Positions 43,701 to 52,253 of a stretch of DNA of 64,000 nucleotides are shown here, one piece after another. Where the stretch lies: NCBI GenBank assembly GCA_937928045.1, contig CALFWO010000033.1, positions 1-64,000 on the forward strand, read 5' to 3'. Every line of letters starts with the position of its first letter. Position 1 is the stretch's first letter. The DNA is from an uncultured Saprospiraceae bacterium. GTDB lineage: Bacteria; Bacteroidota; Bacteroidia; Chitinophagales; Saprospiraceae. The position numbers were made by a program, and so were the translations under genes. Under the pieces are notes generated by a model that worked only from the letters and a program-made list of their open reading frames with translations, was not told the DNA's origin and ran no database searches.

Positions 43701-44557
43701 ATGCTATTGATGACTTATTAGAATATGCTACAGATTATAACGCCAATAGTGGCGCGGTTCCAGCACCGTTTAATAATGCCTTAGATTCAGATAATGATGG
43801 TATTCCAAATTGGATGGATAATTTAGCTGGCCCCGGTTATACCGCGGCTCAACATCCTCCGTTTTTAGACCCCTCTAATAATCAATATTGGATAGATATT
43901 GATGGCAATGGATTAGCAGATATTTTTGATCCTGCTCAAGGTGGAACTGCAGCGCCTACGCCAAATGCAAATGGAGGAGATATGGACTGGAGAGATACGA
44001 GTACAGAGACATCACTACCACTTAGTTTGGTTTTCTTTGAAGTGAAAAATGACGATTGTATAAATCGAATATCGTGGATTACTGAGCAAGAATATGCAGT
44101 AGAAGAATTAATCCTAGAACGAAGTTTGAATGGTGTTGATTTTATATCTATTGCAACTTTCTCTGCAAAAGGATCCGATCGTAATATTTATGAATTTAAT
44201 GATGAACATGTAGAGCAAAAACTTTACTATCGTCTCAGAATCGTTGAACTTAGTCGTCAAGAGTCGTATTCAAAAGTAGTTGGAGTAAATTCAGATTGCT
44301 TTGAATCATCTGTTGCAATTTATCCAAATCCAGTAGGATTAAGTACGGATTTGAATATTGAGTTAAACGGTGTAACAGGTAATGTTGAAATAAAAGTTTT
44401 GGATAATATTGGAAGATTGATTTACACAGATCAACTAATTACTAGATCAGATGAAAACTTCATCCTTCTACCAACTAAAGCCTTAACGGTTGGACTTTTT
44501 CATCTACAAATTACTAATGGATTTAAATCAGTATCAACTTCATTTATCGTTAAGTAA
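40721..44557 (+). CDS. giant secreted protein with thrombospondin-type-3-like calcium repeats and T9SS type A domain
   Basis: 1278-aa surface or released protein. Signal peptide about 1-28 (DKARA). The N-terminal half (30-480) is beta-rich and unrecognised. It includes a region with VPWDGLDGLGNTV (about 372-385), a pattern shared with T9SS cargo that contains FlgD-like folds. From about 490 to 1090 there are many DxDxDGxxD segments (DTDGDGVVDAIDKDWDNDGIPN, DNDNDGIIDYKDID, LDNDGIPSFLDLDGDNDGIPD and others), the thrombospondin type-3 pattern that binds calcium. A Cys-poor beta domain (1095-1195) precedes a type A CTD (VAIYPNPVGL to STSFIVK). It probably forms a rigid Ca2+-dependent surface stalk. 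A bidirectional terminator follows. Confidence 0.85.
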   Translation: MVKSFTLKGFSFLFLFFTFLIFSDKARAEGTKQLAPAQTDTVQLYSNSSNYYNFARYGSSDNERLYIHIADPENEQVFFGFSQARNSITTTSSYLDSYFRVMKPDGTIARPAELISAATANLDSWTLCQEGPDAIASAGGYSPWTFDPSGMPAGDYYIEFNRNQDSYSSGAMAFDYFDITVATTGANPSAIDGRVFAKNWGFAAPPETPTHPVYGSYSRPFNGAFFVLTQEGYVSKIDFANAGFQPWAFNISLNKKGTSLENSPMINRGSVLNEKANNPQYPIYINDPDATVYPSGTYGQLLQDSTEISGCSLIGYTIKTVTTNTGVIDFLLDQDQTSGVGIYDPGTADRLISFYVDQQATDTVPGMYTRYVPWDGLDGLGNTVSQASINVNVIFSQGGNHIPIYDAEYLLNGFSTEIVRPAPPVSYVLKHYYDDLEIPTGVQNFVGCAPGCHTWNDFNFGNKNTINTWWFANQEFQIEAMPIVEDCGPDTDGDGVVDAIDKDWDNDGIPNILEACVSPYQQSLDIEILLDENPAETSWSLVDMNGTTVMSGSGYSIQEELIMVTYTGDLEGLTFTINDTGADGILDGYYKLTAGIHTYGTTYNGSFGTNASLVTDELISMQCLNGLDPTKDNDNDGIIDYKDIDYCTLNSFGICEALDLDNDGIPSFLDLDGDNDGIPDIVESGNIDENNDGMVDFATTGDPLTMVDTDMDGLADIADLNDGGTYFYPDTDGDGKVDLFDLDADGDGLSDLVEVNGVDSNGNGIVDEIDAGGTPDADNNGWADVYAINPLVDESLLDPNINTDGDAVPNHLDIDSDNDGITDVIESGNMDGNMDGMADDGTASGTVVDTNGDGWDDSHDDGITATIADGSGDVNTFPDFVSGSGNDDFDGDGIPNWLDIDADNDGIIDEIEGVCSVNCVDQSGTLVDANGNGLWDVYEGLLDSNEPGGTNVGVNPNMDDDDLVDSDPDFLDLNADEDAAFDWIEGYDADMDGNAIDDLLEYATDYNANSGAVPAPFNNALDSDNDGIPNWMDNLAGPGYTAAQHPPFLDPSNNQYWIDIDGNGLADIFDPAQGGTAAPTPNANGGDMDWRDTSTETSLPLSLVFFEVKNDDCINRISWITEQEYAVEELILERSLNGVDFISIATFSAKGSDRNIYEFNDEHVEQKLYYRLRIVELSRQESYSKVVGVNSDCFESSVAIYPNPVGLSTDLNIELNGVTGNVEIKVLDNIGRLIYTDQLITRSDENFILLPTKALTVGLFHLQITNGFKSVSTSFIVK

Positions 44558-44575
44558 AATTGATTTTTGACTAAT

Positions 44576-44615
44576 AAAAAGGGTTGAAATTTTATAAATA
44601 ATTTCAACCCTTTTT
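44576..44615. terminator. strong bidirectional terminator
   Basis: 16-bp perfect stem AAAAAGGGTTGAAATT (44576-44591) with 44600-44615, 8-nt loop, T-run on both strands. It lies between the converging 1278-aa gene and the FKBP gene and serves both. Confidence 0.9.
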
Positions 44616-44640
44616 TGATTCATTAATCTTAAAACAAAAA

Positions 44641-45570
44641 TTAATTTGGTGTCTCCAGTTTCAGTACTTTAATCTTAAAAATCAAAACAGAATTGCCAGG
44701 GATGTTTACTTTTTCATCCCGAATAGGTCTAGGGCCGTAAGCCAGTTGTGAGGGAATAAAAAGATAGCCTTCGCTTCCTTTTTTAAAGTGTAATAATCCT
44801 TCTTCCCATCCTGGTATTGTTTTCTTGTTTCCAAGTACGAACTCAAACGGGGCTTTATCTTTATTCGAATCGAAAATGGCACCATCGAGTAGTTCTCCGG
44901 TATATTCTACCGCGATTTTGTCACCTTCTCTGGCCAAATTACCTTTTCCTTTTTTCTTCAAACAATAACTCAAACCTGAAGGCAGTCGATTAACCTTGAA
45001 TTTATTTTTTCGCGCGTAATTTGCGATTAAAACTTTATCTGTTTCAAGTTGGTTTCTTTTTTCTTTCTCAAATTTTGCTCTGGCTGCTGCTTCTTGCCTT
45101 TTCATATAATCATCATAACCATCCTGATCCATAATATCGATCAAGGTGATTTCAAACATTAGATCAGCGTTTTCTGGAATTACATTTCCAACACCACGTT
45201 TACCATATGCCAAGGCACTTGGAACGATTAATTTACCCGTGTCGCCTTTTCTAAAAAATAGCAATCCCTTTTCCCAGCCTTGAATAACTTGTCTTCGACC
45301 TAATTGGAATACCAACGGTTCACTTTTTGGCGAGGCATCAAATTGCTTTCCATTTAGCAATTTTCCGACATACTTGACCACGATATAATCCCCCTCTTTT
45401 GGTTGAATTCCGTTACCAGCTCCTTCAATTTCATAGTAAATGCCTTCCGATGTGGATTGAGGTTGTTTCAATTCACTTTTTACGTAGTCCGCTATTGATT
45501 GACCAGTTACTTCAAAGGTCAAGCAAATAAAAATGATGAAAATTGAAATGTATTTTATTTTCATAATCAA
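44641..45570 (-). CDS. exported tandem FKBP-type peptidyl-prolyl isomerase
   Basis: 309-aa periplasmic folding factor with signal peptide 1-22 (EVTGQS). Two FKBP domains are present: about 45-150 (KEGDYIVVKYVGKLLNGKQFDAS, VIQGWEKGLLFFRKGDTGKLIVPSALAYG) and about 205-308 (REGDKIAVEYTGELLDGAIFDSN, TIPGWEEGLLHFKKGSEGYLFIPSQLAYG), joined by a helical linker rich in Ala/Lys/Glu (155-195). Both have the active-site G-W and AYG elements. Bacteroidota often carry such tandem exported FKBPs to help fold outer-membrane or secreted cargo, which fits the many large T9SS proteins nearby. A TATTTTTG -7 element lies 45 nt upstream. Confidence 0.93.
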   Translation of the reverse strand: MIMKIKYISIFIIFICLTFEVTGQSIADYVKSELKQPQSTSEGIYYEIEGAGNGIQPKEGDYIVVKYVGKLLNGKQFDASPKSEPLVFQLGRRQVIQGWEKGLLFFRKGDTGKLIVPSALAYGKRGVGNVIPENADLMFEITLIDIMDQDGYDDYMKRQEAAARAKFEKEKRNQLETDKVLIANYARKNKFKVNRLPSGLSYCLKKKGKGNLAREGDKIAVEYTGELLDGAIFDSNKDKAPFEFVLGNKKTIPGWEEGLLHFKKGSEGYLFIPSQLAYGPRPIRDEKVNIPGNSVLIFKIKVLKLETPN

Positions 45571-45614
45571 TTGACTATAAGTGTAATATTATAACTGAGG
45601 GTACAATTTAATGA

Positions 45615-45622
45615 CAAAAATA
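45615..45622 (-). promoter_or_regulatory. -7 element of the FKBP gene
   Basis: TATTTTTG on the minus strand, matching TAnnTTTG, 45 nt before the ATG at 45570. No clear -33 element. Confidence 0.45.
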
Positions 45623-45812
45623 GCTTGAAAATTGTTTTCCCCTGCATCCTTTTTTTCAACTACTCGTACAAATTAGCGCGAAAACTATGTGTTTTATACC
45701 ACATAAAAGGTATAAATGTTTACCGCAGTTTATAATTCCTTCAATAGGAATTGGTTTTCGCCGCGCAAAATTTATGAGCTGCCTTTGAAACAGGTAGTCA
45801 CATCCTAAAACC

Positions 45813-45917
45813 GTATTCCCTCAAACCGTAAAGGTTGTAATGGTCCTCGCATTGCAACAGTTTCTTCATTGGAGATCTTGATCTCACGACTCCAAGAAAC
45901 TGTCTAGGCGGGAATAC
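45813..45917 (+). promoter_or_regulatory. candidate structured leader RNA (three-way junction) upstream of the 1465-aa gene
   Basis: Closing stem P1: GTATTCCC (45813-45820) with GGGAATAC (45910-45917), 8 bp perfect. P2: GTTGTAATG (45834-45842) with CATTGCAAC (45850-45858), 9 bp with one G-U, 7-nt loop. P3: AGTTTC (45859-45864) plus TTGGAG (45869-45874) with CTCCAA-GAAACT (45890-45901), 12 bp with a 4-nt bulge. An alternative GAGATC/GATCTC pairing (45872-45877 with 45880-45885) excludes the upper part of P3. P2 and P3 are contiguous, so could stack coaxially. It ends 90 nt before the ATG at 46008. No known riboswitch class recognised. The rest of the 437-bp gap holds a small CACAC/GTGTG hairpin near 45958-45970. 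Confidence 0.45.
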
Positions 45918-46007
45918 AGCACATCCACATTAACAAATTTTTTTTAATCCGCTTACTCACACCTGTGTGTGGGTCTGTGAAATTATTAAACCCAATTTTA
46001 TTCTAAA

Positions 46008-49000
46008 ATGATGAAAAATTATTACTCATTTAGTCGCACGTTTAAGTTGTGTGCACTAATCTTGCTAACCTTCACAGGTGTGCAAAGTCTCTCGGCATTA
46101 AGTTGTTTCGGAGGCAAACAAGTTAGTATCAGTGGCTCACAATATGTTGTGACCGGTGAGGAAATTATTCAAAGTACAGACGTTACTGTCGTAAGCTTTA
46201 CGGTGCGATTGGACGGAATGAACGGCCAACCAGTTCCTTCTGGAATTCTTACTTGTGATATGCTTTTAGGCGAACCTCGTACTATTTGGATGATGGTAAA
46301 TGTTCTAGAGGCAGATGGAAGCAGTAATAGCTGCATGAACACATTTACAATTACGGACAAGCTCGCACCAACAATTTCATGTGAAACGGCGGTTGTTGAG
46401 TGCGATGAACCATTTTCTAATGGCTATATCGATATTACAGATGTAAGCGACGCGTGTACTGGCGTAGCATCATTGACTGGAAATCCTTCAGCTGTTACTA
46501 TGCTATCAAATTTCTTGGGAGCATTTGATCCTTTATCAGCTGATGTAAGCTTAGGAGGTGTTGTTGATTACGATCAATTCAATACTGAATTAACGATCAA
46601 TAGTGGAATGGCTACTGGGGGACCAGCTGATTGTTCTGAACTTGATGGAGAATGTGATGTTGTTTCAGTTTGTTATACAATTCCAGCTACTGGACTCTTG
46701 GATTTTGTTTGGGAGAATTCAGCCACTGACCCGGCGGCCGATCCATTTGGATATAGTATAAATGGAAACAACACAGTTGGTACTTTGGCTGGCGGAATCG
46801 AGAGTATTGCGTTAGATGCTGGAGATGAATTTTGTTTTCTATTAGGTTCTAATGCCGATGGAGATGCTTTCGAAGCGGTAGTTTCTAATCTTGTTTATGC
46901 TTATGATGCACCAAATGATTGTGAAAACAATTATGAATTAATTCTTTGGACTGCAACTGATAACTTTGGAAACAGTTCAAGCTGCTATCAATTTATTACA
47001 AAAGAATATGTAGACGAAATCGCTTTTCCTGATGCCTTCGTTATCCAATGTGCTGATGCTTATCCAACTGATGCTGCTGGAAATCCTGATCCAAGTTTAA
47101 CTGGAACTCCTGAAGGTTGTAATATATCTTATACATATACCGATGTAGTAATTCCAACTTTGGGATGCGCAGGTCAACCACTTTCTGGTTGTACTAAGAT
47201 TAACAGAACATGGCATGCTGTTAACAATTGCACAAACGTAAAAGAAACTGAATTACAGCAAATTTCAATAGTTGATAACGAAGCTCCAATATTTACTAAT
47301 CTTCCTGCGACCATTACAGCAGGAACACGAGGAACTGAGTGTACGATAGAATTAAACTATCAACTTCCAATTCCAACTATTACAGATAACTGTTCTAGTT
47401 TTTCTGATTATACAGTTGTTACTAGTGTTGGAACAATTACAAATAATGTTTTGAGTGGAGTTCCTCCAGGACCATTTACATTGACTTATAGAGTTGAAGA
47501 TTGTTGCGGAAATTCAAGAAATCAAACCGTGGAAGGAACTGTTGTTGACAACGCTCCTCCTTCAGCTGTATGTGAACAATTTTTTACGACAAGTTTAACA
47601 AATGACGGAACAAGTTTAGTATTTGCCTCAACTTTTGATGAAGGTTCTAATGACAATTGTAATCCTGTTTGGTTTAAGGCCATCAGAATGGAAGAGTCAG
47701 CATGTGCTGCTGAAAATGGAGATGATGATCTTGGGAAGTCTGGAAATCAGGTATATTTTGATGATGGTGTTTACTTCTGCTGTAATGATTTGATGGCAGG
47801 AACCCATCAAGTTATTTTCAGAGTTTTTGATGTGAATCCTGGTGCTGGACCTGTAACGCCTAATCGTATGTTGGTTGGTGGTGATCTATTTGGACACTAC
47901 AATGATTGTATGGTAACAGTAACAGTTGAAGACAAAGCTCCGCCAACAATTTCTTGCCCAACTTCAGTAACGGTAAGTTGTGAATATTGGTTTGAATTGG
48001 ATAATCTTTCAGCTTATTTTGGAACAGTTAGAACTGCTTCTGGAGATGTTCAAACAACGACAACAATGGATCCTGGAACAGGAAACAATGTTGTGGTAAC
48101 AGATGGATTAGCTGCTGGAAATTGTATGCTTAATCCTCAAGAGCGCGCTGTTCAAGATTTGAGAAACGACTGTGGGTTGGGACAAATCATCAGAACTTTT
48201 GAAGTTGGAAATGGTAGTCAACAAAGAACTTGTACGCAGATAATTACGGTTGAAGATGCTACACCATTTAATTTAAGTAATATTTCTTGGCCAGCAGCAG
48301 AATTGAACTATTCAGATTGTATGCAAGCTACTGATCCTTCAGTAACAGGAACACCAACCATTACAGGCGACGGTGTTTGTGCTCAAGTTTCAGTTACTTA
48401 CGACGATGAAGAATTTCCAGTAGAACCAAATTCTTGTTTCAAAGTAAAAAGAACTTGGACAGTGAAAGATATCTGTCAGCACGACGCTGATGATGCAACA
48501 GCAGGAGTATGGACATTTATTCAAATTATTTCTGTAAAGAATAATATTGATCCAACATTTGCTTCATGTGATCCTATTGAAGCAAGTTGTGGAGGAGGTG
48601 AAATTACTTTCACACAAACTGTTGGTGACGACTGTACACCTGTAGCCGATTTGAGAGTTGATTTTAAAATCTTCTTAGATGGTGCTGCAAACGCAACTTA
48701 TATCGGAGGAAATAATAATCCTTCTGCTGGAAGTGGTATGACATTAGTCAATTCTACTTATACTGATGCTGGATTGATTACGCTTGATCCATTAACATTG
48801 CCTGATGGTACGCACCGAATTTTATGGACGGTTGAAGATTTGTGCAGCAATCTTACTACTTGCTCACAAACTATAACTTCAGGTTCTGATAATGAAGCTC
48901 CGCAATTGGATGTGAATAGCATTACAGTTAGTAACCTAAGTAATACCGTTAGTGGTTTTATCACAGCTTTTGATAACTGCCAACCTAACACAGACCTGAT

Positions 49001-50405
49001 TTATAATTGGACAGTCATTTTAGGAACTGGAGTTTCTTCAACTAGTGCCTTAACTGGAACTGGTAACACTTTGACAACAATTGACTATACGGGTGCTGGA
49101 ATTATTACAGTACAATTCGATGTAAGTGATGGTACTAATTCTGCGCAGTTGGTAAATCAAGATTTCAACGTATCCGCTCCGCAATCTGCTATCATATCAG
49201 GGGCCATCTCAAATGAAGCCGGAATAATGGTAGAAGATGTGCAAGTTGATGCAGCTACTGACTTAATGGACATGACCGATGACAATGGTTTGTTCGAATT
49301 CGATGATGCTACAACTGGACAAAATTACTCAGTAGAACCTACTAAGAATACTGACCCTAGAAATGGTATCTCGACTTTAGATTTAATCTTGATTTCTCGT
49401 CACATGATTGGACTTCAACCATTGAATAGTCCTTACAAAATGATTGCAGCAGATATAACGAATGATCAAAATATTGACGTATTTGATTTGATTGAACTTC
49501 AACAATTATTGATCTGGAATATCTCAACTTTCACAAATAACCAATCTTGGAGATTTGTTGATGCAGCTTATGACTTCCCAGATGCTTCTAATCCTTGGAC
49601 CAATACAATTCCAGAATCTTACGAGATCAATGGATTGGCAACGGACATGATGGATGTTGACTTCACGGCAATAAAGATTGGAGATATTAATGGTGATGCT
49701 GTAGCAAATGCTGTTGCACCGGCTCAATCAAGATCTTATGTTGGAGATTACAAAATCGAAGTGAATAACAAGAATGTAGAAGCTAACGAAGCTACTACAA
49801 TTGATTTCGTTGCTTCAACAGAAGCTGCAGTAAACGGAATGCAATTAACTTTTGATCTTGGACAATTCGAGATGACTTCAGTAGAAGCAGGAATGTTAAA
49901 TGTAACGGATGCTCAAATTGCAAATGTTGACGGTCAATATGTGTTAAGTGTTGTAAGCACTCGTCCAGTTAATATTGAAGCAGGAGAAGTATTGTTTTCT
50001 ATTAATGTAATTTCAAATGTTGCAACTTCAGTTGCCGCTGAACTACAAGTAAATGATGAATTGATCAATTCTGAAGTATATGCTGGAAAAGATCAATTAG
50101 ACATATTTAACGCAGATATTCAAATGGTATCTGACAACCCAATTACCGACATTCTTTACCAGAACCGTCCTAACCCATTCAAGGAGACTACAACAGTAGG
50201 ATTCTATTTGGCAAATGATGGTCAGGCTAATTTATCAATCTATGATGTTTCAGGAAAACTGATCCACATGGTAGAAGGAACTTATTCAGCTGGTTACAAC
50301 CAGATCGAATTAAATGCCTCAGATATTGCAGCGCAAGGAGTTGTGTTCTATCAGTTAGACACAAAGAACTTCACTGCGAGCCAAAGAATGATTATTGTAA
50401 AATAA
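46008..50405 (+). CDS. giant secreted Cys-containing beta-domain protein with dockerin-like, cohesin-like and T9SS type A modules
   Basis: 1465-aa surface or released protein. Signal peptide about 1-30. Residues 35-1060 are a string of Ig-like/HYR-type beta domains with regular cysteines (recurring forms ITDKLAPTISC, VEDKAPPTISCPTSVTVSC, VVDNAPPSAVCEQ, SVKNNIDPTFASC), typical of Bacteroidota adhesin-like cargo. A carboxypeptidase-regulatory-like domain (about 1065-1115) precedes a dockerin-like segment (about 1118-1170; GISTLDLILISRHMIG, AADITNDQNIDVFDLIELQ), a ~70-residue spacer, a cohesin-like beta domain (about 1243-1368) and a type A CTD (from YQNRPNPFKE to RMIIVK). The last ~400 residues are clearly homologous to the 1453-aa protein at 59357-63718. 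Preceded by the structured leader. Confidence 0.85.
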   Translation: MMKNYYSFSRTFKLCALILLTFTGVQSLSALSCFGGKQVSISGSQYVVTGEEIIQSTDVTVVSFTVRLDGMNGQPVPSGILTCDMLLGEPRTIWMMVNVLEADGSSNSCMNTFTITDKLAPTISCETAVVECDEPFSNGYIDITDVSDACTGVASLTGNPSAVTMLSNFLGAFDPLSADVSLGGVVDYDQFNTELTINSGMATGGPADCSELDGECDVVSVCYTIPATGLLDFVWENSATDPAADPFGYSINGNNTVGTLAGGIESIALDAGDEFCFLLGSNADGDAFEAVVSNLVYAYDAPNDCENNYELILWTATDNFGNSSSCYQFITKEYVDEIAFPDAFVIQCADAYPTDAAGNPDPSLTGTPEGCNISYTYTDVVIPTLGCAGQPLSGCTKINRTWHAVNNCTNVKETELQQISIVDNEAPIFTNLPATITAGTRGTECTIELNYQLPIPTITDNCSSFSDYTVVTSVGTITNNVLSGVPPGPFTLTYRVEDCCGNSRNQTVEGTVVDNAPPSAVCEQFFTTSLTNDGTSLVFASTFDEGSNDNCNPVWFKAIRMEESACAAENGDDDLGKSGNQVYFDDGVYFCCNDLMAGTHQVIFRVFDVNPGAGPVTPNRMLVGGDLFGHYNDCMVTVTVEDKAPPTISCPTSVTVSCEYWFELDNLSAYFGTVRTASGDVQTTTTMDPGTGNNVVVTDGLAAGNCMLNPQERAVQDLRNDCGLGQIIRTFEVGNGSQQRTCTQIITVEDATPFNLSNISWPAAELNYSDCMQATDPSVTGTPTITGDGVCAQVSVTYDDEEFPVEPNSCFKVKRTWTVKDICQHDADDATAGVWTFIQIISVKNNIDPTFASCDPIEASCGGGEITFTQTVGDDCTPVADLRVDFKIFLDGAANATYIGGNNNPSAGSGMTLVNSTYTDAGLITLDPLTLPDGTHRILWTVEDLCSNLTTCSQTITSGSDNEAPQLDVNSITVSNLSNTVSGFITAFDNCQPNTDLIYNWTVILGTGVSSTSALTGTGNTLTTIDYTGAGIITVQFDVSDGTNSAQLVNQDFNVSAPQSAIISGAISNEAGIMVEDVQVDAATDLMDMTDDNGLFEFDDATTGQNYSVEPTKNTDPRNGISTLDLILISRHMIGLQPLNSPYKMIAADITNDQNIDVFDLIELQQLLIWNISTFTNNQSWRFVDAAYDFPDASNPWTNTIPESYEINGLATDMMDVDFTAIKIGDINGDAVANAVAPAQSRSYVGDYKIEVNNKNVEANEATTIDFVASTEAAVNGMQLTFDLGQFEMTSVEAGMLNVTDAQIANVDGQYVLSVVSTRPVNIEAGEVLFSINVISNVATSVAAELQVNDELINSEVYAGKDQLDIFNADIQMVSDNPITDILYQNRPNPFKETTTVGFYLANDGQANLSIYDVSGKLIHMVEGTYSAGYNQIELNASDIAAQGVVFYQLDTKNFTASQRMIIVK

Positions 50406-50481
50406 TATTGGGAAATAAGTTTTGTCCAAGCAAAACTAAACGATGCTGTTCTGGAACTATTTAGAAACAGTTCTTGGAATG

Positions 50482-50513
50482 CCCCTTCTCCTAACCGGGA
50501 GAGGGGGTTTTTT
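50482..50513 (+). terminator. intrinsic terminator after the 1465-aa gene
   Basis: CCCCTTCTCC and GGGAGAGGGG pair around a short loop and are followed by a run of six T (50508-50513). A strong G/C stem 77 bp after the stop. Confidence 0.85.
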
Positions 50514-50525
50514 ATTTGGGGAAAA

Positions 50526-50543
50526 CATTGATTGTGATCAATG
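50526..50543. promoter_or_regulatory. perfect CRP/FNR-type palindrome in a convergent gap
   Basis: CATTGAT-TGTG-ATCAATG, with 7-bp perfect arms, contains TTGATTGTGATCAA (50528-50541). A 20-nt stretch around it differs by one base from the one at 40565-40584. It sits between converging genes, so it is not an obvious promoter site for a protein gene; it could serve an unseen small RNA or just be a hairpin. Confidence 0.35.
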
Positions 50544-50612
50544 CCCTTGTTTGTTTCTTATTACAAAAGAGAGCGCAATGATCAAAGTTAATTCTAAGTT
50601 TTAAAAATAAAT

Positions 50613-52166
50613 TTAGGGATGTAATCTAAGTCCAATATTTATAGTACTTGCTTTGCGATCTCCGAAAAATCTTTCCACTGATAAATATTTGGTAGCCAAC
50701 ACTTCCAATTCCAATCTTCGGGTAAGATTAATTTTCATACCTGCGCCATACTCTCCAGGAAGAGAAAGCATTGCGTAAAGACTGACATGCCGATTGGGGA
50801 AGTAACTCCAGAATGTTTTGGCAAAAGGAAAAACTTTGAAGCTAGGTCTAATGGGCATCCAAAAACTGAGTTCTGTGAAAAGGGAAGCTTTAGATCCCAG
50901 TCTATGTTCGTAGAAAAACTGCGTGAAAGAAATTAACTGGCCATCGACACTTTTATCAATTGGAATATATAAAGTCTGCTGCGTAGTAAGCTCTGGGAAT
51001 TTTTTAAAAAAATTAAACCTAACTTTTGGCCCTAAGTGGGCCAAGCCTTGATCGATTTGAAAAATCAAGGTGTCACCATCGGCATTTTGGAGGAGGTCAA
51101 AACTTTGTCCACTTCCATTTGTATTGCATGGAGATCCCTCTGGAAAATTTGCGTTGGGATCATCACAAGGAATTAATGAAAGCGAAGATCTTCCCGTTGG
51201 GGTACTGAATACCGCTGCCCAATGATTATCAGATCGATCATTCAAGTAGTTTTTTTTCCAAACAATATCCAACCCAACGTTCAGCCCTGGTTTAAGGCCA
51301 AGGATAAATTGATTGAAGCTAGAGTAATAGGTAGATCTGGAATTGTCTCTATCAAACCCATTGCGATCGACTTGTGTATAGACTGATTGAAAGGCCTTAA
51401 GTTCCCATGTTCCAACGGACATTAACTGTGAAGCTGTTAGAAATGGTTGTTGAATACTTCCTAGTTTTACCAATTCATTTAATCCCCAATCATATTCATA
51501 AAACGACATTGGTAAGTCGCTGGGAATATTTTCGTTTCGATATTTATTGACGTACGCTTGAACATTTCCGAAATCAAAACCGTACCATCCAAAAATTTCG
51601 GAAAGCATCAATTTTTCATTTTCAACTTGTACCCAGTTACTATTAATACAAGCTTTGGATGCTTCTTCTAATTGCGATTCGAGAGGTGCTGACCGAAAAG
51701 CCTTTGGCCAGAATGGTGGACAACCATTAGCTCCACAAATTAAAACAAAGTGAAATCGGGGATCTCTTTTTATACCAAATAGTAAATCTTTTTCAATTTG
51801 ATCTAGGCTATAAACTTTGTCAGCCAATCGGTATTTTTTTTGTGTAAAAAACCCGTTTACCGCTTTGGTACTTTTGATAGGGTAGCGATCAATTACAGCT
51901 TTGATGACATAAAGATTATAAGCATTTATTAAAAAGGCTTGTTGACCATTTTTATCGAAGGATTCCCAATTGGTTTTTTTTACTGCACTGATCAGCCTTT
52001 CAAATTCGGTGGTGTGCTGCTTAATCTCGTCGTAATCGACTTTGCCATTAACAATGTACTGTAAATAGAATTGATCAATATCATCAGCAAGATTTTGTGC
52101 AATCAAAGAAAGATTGAACAGGAATAAAACGATAAGCAGACTTGTTGATCTTGCAAACATAAGCAC
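50613..52166 (-). CDS. DUF547-domain protein fused to an outer-membrane-like beta domain
   Basis: 517-aa exported protein with signal peptide about 1-23 (LIAQ). The N-terminal part (30-240) is a DUF547 domain: QAFLINAYNLYVIKAVID, KDLLFGIKRDPRFHFVLICGANGCPPFW and a C-terminal SKACINSNW element, all typical. The C-terminal part (245-517) looks like an outer-membrane beta-barrel or probe-type domain, with alternating strands (ALGPKVRFNFFKKFPEL-type segments, SLFTELSFWMPIRPSFKVFPF, a final LEVLATKYLSV...INIGLRL). DUF547 has no firm function; papain-like peptidase ancestry has been suggested for it. The fusion with a barrel-like domain is unusual. No operon partner. Confidence 0.75.
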   Translation of the reverse strand: MLMFARSTSLLIVLFLFNLSLIAQNLADDIDQFYLQYIVNGKVDYDEIKQHTTEFERLISAVKKTNWESFDKNGQQAFLINAYNLYVIKAVIDRYPIKSTKAVNGFFTQKKYRLADKVYSLDQIEKDLLFGIKRDPRFHFVLICGANGCPPFWPKAFRSAPLESQLEEASKACINSNWVQVENEKLMLSEIFGWYGFDFGNVQAYVNKYRNENIPSDLPMSFYEYDWGLNELVKLGSIQQPFLTASQLMSVGTWELKAFQSVYTQVDRNGFDRDNSRSTYYSSFNQFILGLKPGLNVGLDIVWKKNYLNDRSDNHWAAVFSTPTGRSSLSLIPCDDPNANFPEGSPCNTNGSGQSFDLLQNADGDTLIFQIDQGLAHLGPKVRFNFFKKFPELTTQQTLYIPIDKSVDGQLISFTQFFYEHRLGSKASLFTELSFWMPIRPSFKVFPFAKTFWSYFPNRHVSLYAMLSLPGEYGAGMKINLTRRLELEVLATKYLSVERFFGDRKASTINIGLRLHP

Positions 52167-52253
52167 AAGCTACAAATCAATTGACTTATTACGAACTAAA
52201 GCGTAAATATTGAAGTTTAACGGACGATTTTAAGGTGAACTTTAGATTGAATT

